Source: an uncultured Desulfomonile sp.
GTDB taxonomy: Bacteria > Desulfobacterota > Desulfomonilia > Desulfomonilales > Desulfomonilaceae
NCBI GenBank assembly: GCA_937915285.1
Contig: CALDNG010000060.1
Span: 1 to 14,476 of the forward strand
Direction: 5' to 3'
DNA length: 14,476 bases
Shown here: positions 6,443 through 11,916 of the stretch, one piece after another
Numbering within the stretch: the first letter of the stretch is position 1
Layout of the letters: each line of letters opens with the position of its first letter
Notes under the pieces: model-generated
Seen by the model: the letters and a program-made list of their open reading frames with translations, nothing else
The model's database searches: none
What the model was told of the DNA's origin: nothing
Made by a program: the position numbers and the translations under genes

Positions 6443-8368
6443 ATGGGTAAAACTGTAGCGGAAAAATTAATAGAGTCTCACCTGGTAATGGGCGAGACCA
6501 AGCCAGGGAGTGAGATAGCCATTAAGATCGATCACACTCTTACACAGGACGCCACAGGAACCATGGTGTTTCTGGAATTCATGGCCATGGGTCTGCCGCA
6601 TGTAAAAACCGATGTTTCGGTCAGCTATGTCGACCACAACCTTTTGCAGACAGACTTCAAGAACGCTGATGATCACCGTTTTCTAAAGAGTGTGGCCGCC
6701 AAATACGGTGTGATATTCAGCCGGCCCGGTAATGGGATATCTCATCAGGTCCATCTCGAACGGTTCAGTGTTCCGGGTAAGACCCTCCTGGGCTCGGACA
6801 GTCACACTCCTACAAATGGTGGTTTGACCATGCTTGCCATCGGCGCAGGCGGACTGGACGTGGCTATGGCTATGGCCGGCAAACCCTTCTATCTGATAAT
6901 GCCGAAAATAGTGGGCATAAAACTGACAGGCGCTTTTCAGCCATGGGTTTCCGCAAAAGACCTGATTCTGGAGATGCTTCGAAGATTGTCAGTCAAGGGC
7001 GGTGTCGGCAAGATCTTTGAATATTTCGGCCCGGGAGTGGAAAACCTGTCCGCAACTGATAGGGCAGTAATCGGAAACATGGGGGCTGAACTAGGCGCAA
7101 CCACTAGCATATTCCCTTCGGACATTCGGACAAAGGAATTCCTGGAAAGTCAGGGACGTGGCGCTGCATGGACTGAAATCAAGGCAGACCCGGACGCTGT
7201 CTATGCTGAGGTCATAGAAATTGATCTGGGCCAGATTGAACCGCTTATCGCATGCCCGAGTTCTCCGGATAATATCAGGAAGGTCTCAGAAATAGAGGGA
7301 CTTGATGTCAACCAGGTCATTGTAGGATCCTCGGCTAATTCATCTTTCAGGGACCTGATGATTACGGCCAGGGCTCTTGAAGGTAAGCATTGCCACCCCG
7401 ATGTCAGCCTTGAAATAAACCCGGGCAGCAGTCAGGCTCTGCTCAATGTAGCAGCAGCCGGAGGGGTGATCAGCCTCATTATGGCGGGAGCGAGGATTCA
7501 TCAGTCTGGATGCCTTGGATGTATCGGTATGGGACAGGCCCCGTCAACCGGAGCCGTTTCCCTGAGAACCTTTCCACGGAACTTTCCCGGCAGGAGCGGT
7601 ACATTCCCTGACAACATATACCTATGTTCACCCGAAACTGCGGTGGCGGCGGCAATTTACGGCAAAATCACTGATCCCAGGAAACTCGGAGCCTATCCAA
7701 GCGTTTCCAATCCCTCAAATTATGTGATCAACGACGAAAATCTGGTGATGCCACCCGCCGACCCCTCTGCAGTCGAAATATTTATGGGGCCGAACATCAA
7801 ACCATTCCCCAATTTTGGGCCACTACCCGATGATCTAACCGGGAATGTTTCCTTAAAACTCGGGGACAACATAACTACAGACCACATCATGCCCGCGGGC
7901 AGCAAGGTCCTCCCCCTGAGAAGCAATATAGAGGCTATCAGTGAATTTGTGTTCAACCAGATCGATCCGGAATTCCCCAAACGATCACGGGAGATTCCGG
8001 CCGGTTTCATAGTTGCTTCAGAAAATTACGGACAGGGATCCTCCAGGGAACACGCAGCCATTGCGCCCCGCTTTCTGGGCATCAGGGCCAAGTTGGCCAA
8101 AAGCTTCGCCCGTATACACAAGGCGAATCTTATAAACTTCGGCATACTTCCCCTGACGTTCAAAAATCCTGCTGATTATGAAGCCATCTCCTTGGGGGAC
8201 ACCATTGCGATCAAATCAGTCAGGCGCCAGATGGAAGAGGGCTCCACGGAACTGATTGCAGAAATCACTGATACAGGTAGAAAGATTCCGATGTTGCTGA
8301 ATGTCACTGATCGTGAGAGAAAAATACTGCTGGCAGGTGGACTGATAAATCTCGCTAAGGAAAGCTGA
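6443..8368 (+). CDS. Aconitate hydratase, Aquifex-type-like
   Basis: A 641-residue [4Fe-4S] hydro-lyase expected to interconvert citrate and isocitrate through cis-aconitate. The catalytic domains show SYVDHN, RPGNGISHQVHLERF, GSDSHTPTNGG and GGVGK. The swivel domain shows GDNITTDHIMPAG and YGQGSSREHAA, whose SSREH supplies the catalytic serine. The length matches the short 'Aquifex-type' aconitases rather than the roughly 900-residue AcnA/AcnB. The cluster motif CLGCIG (about 357-362) keeps two cysteines, but the usual first ligand motif GSCTNSS reads GSSANSS here, so that cysteine is a serine. Cys271 in ACPSSPDN is a possible substitute. A role as isopropylmalate- or homoaconitase-like isomerase is less likely. 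AGAGG lies 6 bases before ATG 6443. A TTG directly before the ATG is in frame but is not needed. It is the last gene before the terminator. Confidence 0.88.
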   Translation: MGKTVAEKLIESHLVMGETKPGSEIAIKIDHTLTQDATGTMVFLEFMAMGLPHVKTDVSVSYVDHNLLQTDFKNADDHRFLKSVAAKYGVIFSRPGNGISHQVHLERFSVPGKTLLGSDSHTPTNGGLTMLAIGAGGLDVAMAMAGKPFYLIMPKIVGIKLTGAFQPWVSAKDLILEMLRRLSVKGGVGKIFEYFGPGVENLSATDRAVIGNMGAELGATTSIFPSDIRTKEFLESQGRGAAWTEIKADPDAVYAEVIEIDLGQIEPLIACPSSPDNIRKVSEIEGLDVNQVIVGSSANSSFRDLMITARALEGKHCHPDVSLEINPGSSQALLNVAAAGGVISLIMAGARIHQSGCLGCIGMGQAPSTGAVSLRTFPRNFPGRSGTFPDNIYLCSPETAVAAAIYGKITDPRKLGAYPSVSNPSNYVINDENLVMPPADPSAVEIFMGPNIKPFPNFGPLPDDLTGNVSLKLGDNITTDHIMPAGSKVLPLRSNIEAISEFVFNQIDPEFPKRSREIPAGFIVASENYGQGSSREHAAIAPRFLGIRAKLAKSFARIHKANLINFGILPLTFKNPADYEAISLGDTIAIKSVRRQMEEGSTELIAEITDTGRKIPMLLNVTDRERKILLAGGLINLAKES

Positions 8369-8402
8369 CCATCAGACTGAAGAAAATGTGTCGTTAAAAT
8401 GA

Positions 8403-8457
8403 CGGCAGACGCGTTTTGGCCACCCAGATGTCCCGACGGCGTCTGCCGCTTTTGTTT
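8403..8457 (+). terminator. Strong hairpin terminator, probably bidirectional
   Basis: CGGCAGACGC (8403-8412) pairs perfectly with GCGTCTGCCG (8439-8448). The 26-base loop is long, and CTTTTGTTT follows. On the opposite strand the stem is followed by TCATTTTAAC, so it can also end transcription of the convergent lipoprotein gene. It lies 34 bases after the aconitase stop. Confidence 0.75.
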
Positions 8458-8594
8458 CAGGACAATGAAAATACGCCTGTCTGATCGGTTCCGGATGGTA
8501 ATTTCGTGAAACGCCGGGCAAGTCAAACGATCTCGGCTCCCCTGGATCATCGAACAAACCACAGCAGGCATGAACGCCAAGAGGGTGTGAGGCT
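8458..8594. other. Intergenic stretch between convergent genes, no gene seen
   Basis: These 137 bases lie between the terminator and the stop of the convergent lipoprotein gene. Frames that cross it, on either strand, also run through the terminator or through the aconitase coding region. They have no ribosome-binding site and no recognisable protein character. I see no RNA gene or repeat here. Confidence 0.5.
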
Positions 8595-9059
8595 TTAACG
8601 CGTCGGACCCTTTTCACCTTTGTTTCGAGTAAATACCTCATCTGGTTCCTGATCCTTCAGAGGGGCCACATTTCTGCCATGGTGCAGCACAAGCCTGTCC
8701 GGCTGTGATTCATCAACCAGGAGATTGATAACCCTTCCGGAATCCCAGTAGAGGTTCAGCATCGGGGCTTCATAAGAATACGCCCCCTGACCCGCAAGTA
8801 TCCAGTCCTGGGTTATATCGCCCCTATAATTGGCCAGAAATGTACCGTCCGGATGTAGTGTAAGCTTCATGACGCGCTCACCTACCGGATCTTCAGCTCC
8901 ATCGACTATACGAGCCGTCATTAGCCATGTTCCAGCAACCCGTGACTTCTGGTCTTTTACGTTGCTGTCGGACGATTGTGTCTTGCAAGACACCAGGTTG
9001 ATTGATAGGACCAGCAAGATCAGGACAAGTGAAAGAGTTCGTGATGATAGATGTGTCAT
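8595..9059 (-). CDS. Predicted lipoprotein with a small beta-rich domain
   Basis: A 154-residue predicted lipoprotein. The N-terminus has Arg7, a hydrophobic run to about residue 23 and a lipobox ending at Cys25 (L22-V-S-C); Lys26 follows. The mature domain is strand-rich and begins GTWLMTARIVDG near residue 43. It includes LTLHPDGTFLANYRG, the pattern seen in small lipocalin-like lipoproteins that form a barrel around a ligand. The C-terminus is charged. The open frame extends upstream to 9275, through the Ser-rich gene's downstream region, but only the ATG at 9059 starts a signal peptide, so I begin there. No strong ribosome-binding site precedes it. It is downstream of the Ser-rich gene on the same strand, with a terminator-like hairpin between them. 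The function is unknown. Confidence 0.72.
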   Translation of the reverse strand: MTHLSSRTLSLVLILLVLSINLVSCKTQSSDSNVKDQKSRVAGTWLMTARIVDGAEDPVGERVMKLTLHPDGTFLANYRGDITQDWILAGQGAYSYEAPMLNLYWDSGRVINLLVDESQPDRLVLHHGRNVAPLKDQEPDEVFTRNKGEKGPTR

Positions 9060-9092
9060 TGTTGCAAATGGAGTTCCGAGTGTAAGTAACAG

Positions 9093-9123
9093 AAAAGGCG
9101 ACCAAACCTGAAGGTCGATCGCC
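9093..9123 (-). terminator. Terminator-like hairpin after the Ser-rich gene
   Basis: Read on the minus strand, CGACC and GGTCG form a 5-bp core stem around a 9-base loop. It is extended by an outer GG/CC pair across a four-base bulge and then followed by TTTT (the A-run at 9093-9096). It lies about 50 bases beyond the Ser-rich gene stop and just before the lipoprotein start, so it may separate the two transcripts. Confidence 0.45.
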
Positions 9124-9148
9124 CTGTTCTGTTCGTCCCGATAGAGGT

Positions 9149-9167
9149 AGCGATTCGCAGAATCGCT
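9149..9167. repeat. 8-bp perfect inverted repeat (hairpin) after the Ser-rich stop
   Basis: AGCGATTC (9149-9156) and GAATCGCT (9160-9167) are perfectly complementary around a 3-base loop. The outer GTA/TAC can also pair if one base bulges. There is no T-run on either side. It begins 8 bases past the Ser-rich gene's stop codon and could protect or process the mRNA 3' end. Confidence 0.5.
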
Positions 9168-9174
9168 TACGATC

Positions 9175-9567
9175 TTAGAACCAGCCGCTTGATGAGCTGC
9201 TTGCAGGATAGTAGCCGCTGCTCGATGAGCTGGCCGGCCATGAATAACCGCTGCTGCTGCTGGAAGCCGGAACACATGTATATGTAACGGTTCCTGAACT
9301 GGATGATGAGCTGGCAGGCCAATAGTAACCGCTGCTGCTGCTGGAAGCCGGAGCGCAGCTATATGCTACGGTTCCTGAGCTTGAAGAAGAGGCGGCGGGC
9401 CAATAGCCACTGCTTGATGAACTGGCGTTATAGTTTCCGCTGCTGCTGCTGCTGGATGATGCTGCGCCCCAGCTTGAATACGGGGCCCACGCATAGAATG
9501 CAAATCCGGATGAAGCCAACAACGTAACCATACCGACAACCGCGAGCGTCACTGCAAATCTTCTCAT
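9175..9567 (-). CDS. Secreted serine-run repeat protein
   Basis: A 130-residue exported protein of unknown function. The signal peptide has Arg2-Arg3, a hydrophobic core to about residue 18 and likely cleavage after GFA at 21-23. The mature chain is about 44% Ser. It carries eight runs of 5-7 Ser, each ended by Gly and separated by Tyr/Trp/Pro-Ala linkers. Residues 57-83 and 84-110 are two 27-residue repeats (22 of 27 identical), each with one Cys (71 and 98), followed by two 10-residue units (111-120 and 121-130) of the form PASSSSSG plus two aromatics. There is no charged residue in the mature part, so it is probably disordered or surface-associated and could be glycosylated. A consensus AGGAGGT (9578-9584) lies 10 bases before the ATG, suggesting strong translation. 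It diverges from the FGE-TPR-PDZ gene. I recognise no family. Confidence 0.78.
   Translation of the reverse strand: MRRFAVTLAVVGMVTLLASSGFAFYAWAPYSSWGAASSSSSSSGNYNASSSSSGYWPAASSSSSGTVAYSCAPASSSSSGYYWPASSSSSSGTVTYTCVPASSSSSGYSWPASSSSSGYYPASSSSSGWF
9178..9399 (-). repeat. In-frame tandem repeats (2 x 81 bp, then 2 x 30 bp) in the Ser-rich gene
   Basis: The units are 9319-9399 and 9238-9318 (27 codons each), then 9208-9237 and 9178-9207 (10 codons each). The 81-bp copies encode peptides that differ at five positions. The repeat array reaches the last sense codon, so the protein ends on a complete unit. Confidence 0.8.
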
Positions 9568-9577
9568 TTAAATAGTT

Positions 9578-9584
9578 ACCTCCT
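9578..9584 (-). promoter_or_regulatory. Consensus ribosome-binding site of the Ser-rich gene
   Basis: AGGAGGT on the minus strand, 10 bases before the ATG at 9567, is the closest match to the Shine-Dalgarno consensus in the window. It fixes the start and suggests high translation. Confidence 0.75.
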
Positions 9585-9665
9585 AATAGAATGAGAATAC
9601 GATTGAACTGTTCTCCAATGAAAACAGGTATACCCAAAATAAAAAAGTAAAAAACCGTTTACCCA

Positions 9666-9694
9666 TCGCTATCAGAAACAAGTTCAGTTGTCAA
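9666..9694 (-). promoter_or_regulatory. Candidate promoter of the Ser-rich gene
   Basis: On the minus strand TTGACA (9689-9694) is a perfect -35 box. It is followed after 17 bases by TAGCGA (9666-9671), a poor -10 match, so an activator may be needed. A leader of roughly 90 bases would result. Confidence 0.35.
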
Positions 9695-9746
9695 TCTTTT
9701 TCTGATTTTTGCGAATCCTAAGCCAGTCGCGTATAAATATCGCTAC

Positions 9747-9774
9747 TTGACTAGCCTCTCACATCTGCTACAAT
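9747..9774 (+). promoter_or_regulatory. Sigma70-type promoter for the FGE-TPR-PDZ gene
   Basis: TTGACT (9747-9752), a 16-base spacer and TACAAT (9769-9774) make a good match to the consensus. The start site would be near 9781, giving a leader of about 165 bases before the ATG at 9947. That leader is long enough to hold a regulatory structure such as the hairpin at 9834-9848. Confidence 0.5.
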
Positions 9775-9946
9775 TCCCCTAAATGATTTCTTTGTCAAGA
9801 CATTTTTATTCGTATTTTCTTGCTGTTCGTAAAGTTTTTCAGAAAAACCTATTTAAATATCCATTTGTTAAAACTTAAAAATAATAAAGGGCAATGATAG
9901 TTGTCTCAACGCCTACTGACAACTTCCTTTATGTGGAACGGGTAAT

Positions 9947-11854
9947 ATGAAACCAAAAGTTCTAGTATGTTTCATTCTAGTTGCAATTATTTGTTTTAAT
10001 TATTCCCCCTGTATATCCGACTCTTCAGGCCAGGTAACGGATGCTGACCCTGCCGGCAGGGAAGTCTCCCAGAAAACCGGTGAACTCATATCCGAAAAAA
10101 TAAAGAAGGCGGGAGAACTGGCTCTGGAAGGTGACACCGTTCGTGCTTCCGAGATTATACGGCAGGCCATTCGTGATTGCAGTTCAGGGGCCTCCGACAC
10201 CCGTGAATGTTCTCAGTGGCTGAACTCGTTGAGGGGGCTGAACGACATTTTCAGCGACCCCAAGAAAAAGACGGTTTATACCAATTCCATCGGTATGAAA
10301 CTGGTTAGACTGCCTGCAACAGATTACATGATGGGCAGCCTCAAACAGGAAATGGACTGGTTACGCCTGACATTCAGAAAGACCTGGCGGGATGGTCACA
10401 AGCAATGGTTTCAGGATGAGATGCCTTTGCATCCCGTGCGTTTGACAAAACCCTTTTACATGGGAGCCACGGAAGTTACTGTCGGGCAGTTCCGGCAGTT
10501 TGTGGCTGAGACCAAATATAAAACTGACGCCGAGAAGGGCGATGGTGGAATGGTGTTCAGCAAGAAGGAGGACAGGTGGGTTCCTACCAAGGGGATGAAG
10601 TGGGATTCACTCCCGTGGAAGATAGCCGATGATCAGCCCGTGGTGTTCATTTCCTGGAATGACGCGCAGGCATTCTGCAAGTGGTTGGGTAAAAAGGAAA
10701 AGAGGGTCTATCGTTTGCCTACCGAGGCAGAGTGGGAGATGGGTTGCCGTGGAGGTTCTGCCTGGGTCAGGTATCCTTGGGGAAACCACCTTCCAGGGGA
10801 ATCGGATGACAATTTTGGGGACGGCAATTCAAAGCTGCCTGAAGGGATGACCACCATTAACGATGGCTATGAATATGTAGCTCCGGTTGGAAGTTATCCC
10901 CCTAACGGTCTGGGTCTTTATGACATGGGCGGAAACGTAATGGAATGGGTGCAGGATTATTATGACCGCAATTACTACGACAGCTCTCCTGTTGAAGATC
11001 CTCAAGGGCCATCAGTTGGCACATCCAGAGTAAACAAGGGGGGTAACTGGTTTGCAAGTCCAGCCGATTGTCGCTGCGCTTTCAGGGGTTTTTCCGGAGA
11101 TACCATGAGCTTCTGGAATCTGGGTTTCCGGGTAGTCCTTGAGGCTGCAGAGGACGAGATTGAGGTAAAAACGGCCGGTTCCAAGTCGTATCAAGAGAAG
11201 AAAAGCGAGGCCCAGAGAGAGAAGGTTTCGCAGTTTCCACCTTCGGACGAGGACGGAATTCGTCTTTTCAGACAGGCCATGTTTGCGGCGCAGCAGCAGC
11301 AATGGGACAATGCAATCGAGGACCTGGAGAAAGCCCTCAGAATATATGAGAAAAGAGAGGACCCGAAGTGGACTGCCCGGGTAAAAGCGACGCTGGCCGG
11401 AATTTACGCCGAACGAAACCGGATATACAAGAGTAAGGAGTTATACACTCAGGCGCTGGCCGAGTTCCGTAAAAATGGGGACAGCTCGAGCGCGGCAATC
11501 ATCCTTGCCCGATTGCAGGAACTCGAGACGTCGCCTGGCGTCAAGGTCGTGGAGGTTCAGAAAGGCGGCATAGCCGACCGCGCCGGGATCGTCTCAGGAG
11601 ATGTCATAGTTGAATATGGAGGTGAGACAGGCTTTCGTGTTTCCTCTTTCAAAAAACTTGTTGATGATTTCCAGGGTATTGACAAGATTACCCTCAGTAT
11701 TATGAATGATCAGAACATAACGACCATTTCCGTCCCCGGAGGGGCCCTTGGAGTGGCGTTAGAGGATATCAAAAGGCCGCCGCGTCCGAGACGGCCTCCA
11801 GCTCAGGATCAGCAGAACAGACAAAATGTTCGTCAAAGAAGAGACCGCCGCTGA
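9947..11854 (+). CDS. Exported FGE/SUMF1-fold protein with TPR-like and PDZ domains
   Basis: A 635-residue protein with an N-terminal signal sequence (Lys2, Lys4, hydrophobic core to about residue 17). A helical region (about 45-100) is followed by an FGE-sulfatase/SUMF1-fold domain (about 105-400), marked by RLPTEAEWE (256-264), YPWGN (276-280), GLYDMGGNVMEWVQD (323-337), GGNW (365-368) and LGFRV (392-396). Helices at 436-525 look like one or two TPR units. A PDZ domain follows (about 531-600, with GGIADRAGIVSGD). The last 26 residues are Arg/Pro/Gln-rich and basic. The FGE-like domain seems to lack the oxidising cysteine pair of true formylglycine-generating enzymes: GGNWFASPADCRC has Ala at the first position. 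A binding or scaffold role is therefore likelier than sulfatase activation. The ribosome-binding site is moderate (GGAACGGG). The histidine kinase gene follows after 62 bases. Confidence 0.85.
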   Translation: MKPKVLVCFILVAIICFNYSPCISDSSGQVTDADPAGREVSQKTGELISEKIKKAGELALEGDTVRASEIIRQAIRDCSSGASDTRECSQWLNSLRGLNDIFSDPKKKTVYTNSIGMKLVRLPATDYMMGSLKQEMDWLRLTFRKTWRDGHKQWFQDEMPLHPVRLTKPFYMGATEVTVGQFRQFVAETKYKTDAEKGDGGMVFSKKEDRWVPTKGMKWDSLPWKIADDQPVVFISWNDAQAFCKWLGKKEKRVYRLPTEAEWEMGCRGGSAWVRYPWGNHLPGESDDNFGDGNSKLPEGMTTINDGYEYVAPVGSYPPNGLGLYDMGGNVMEWVQDYYDRNYYDSSPVEDPQGPSVGTSRVNKGGNWFASPADCRCAFRGFSGDTMSFWNLGFRVVLEAAEDEIEVKTAGSKSYQEKKSEAQREKVSQFPPSDEDGIRLFRQAMFAAQQQQWDNAIEDLEKALRIYEKREDPKWTARVKATLAGIYAERNRIYKSKELYTQALAEFRKNGDSSSAAIILARLQELETSPGVKVVEVQKGGIADRAGIVSGDVIVEYGGETGFRVSSFKKLVDDFQGIDKITLSIMNDQNITTISVPGGALGVALEDIKRPPRPRRPPAQDQQNRQNVRQRRDRR

Positions 11855-11871
11855 TTAGGGCATGATCGCAC

Positions 11872-11904
11872 AATTGATGGGAAAAAAGCCCCTAATTGAT
11901 TTTC
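11872..11904 (+). terminator. Weak interrupted hairpin between FGE-TPR-PDZ and kinase genes
   Basis: CAATT/AATTG and GGG/CCC arms form an interrupted stem with an A-rich loop, followed by ATTTT. The structure is weak, so it may attenuate rather than end transcription into the kinase gene. Confidence 0.25.
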
Positions 11905-11916
11905 GGGATTAGCCTA

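Larger units (their letters stand above)
9568..9946. other. 379-bp AT-rich divergent regulatory region
   Basis: The region separates the divergent Ser-rich and FGE-TPR-PDZ genes. It holds the two promoter candidates, the consensus ribosome-binding site, and a hairpin GTTTTTC-A-GAAAAAC (9834-9848) in the leader of the plus-strand transcript. I see no coding frame with protein character. Its AT-richness stands out from the flanking genes. Confidence 0.55.

Noticed and set aside
8372..8641. Minus-strand frame with several Cys residues across the aconitase-lipoprotein junction
   Set aside because: It runs through the strong terminator stem and overlaps the end of the lipoprotein gene in another frame; no start signal or family pattern.
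9060..9275. Upstream extension of the 8595-9059 lipoprotein frame
   Set aside because: It would overlap the Ser-rich gene and two hairpins, and would bury the lipobox signal peptide in the middle of the protein.
9178..9460. CRISPR array or microsatellite interpretation of the repeats
   Set aside because: The repeats are contiguous, in frame and of 27 and 10 codons with mixed codons; there are no unique spacers of even length.
9303..9527. Plus-strand frame with CCC and RRR runs opposite the Ser-rich gene
   Set aside because: The Cys-rich stretches are the complement of the AGC-rich Ser codons; there is no signal peptide or ribosome-binding site on this strand.
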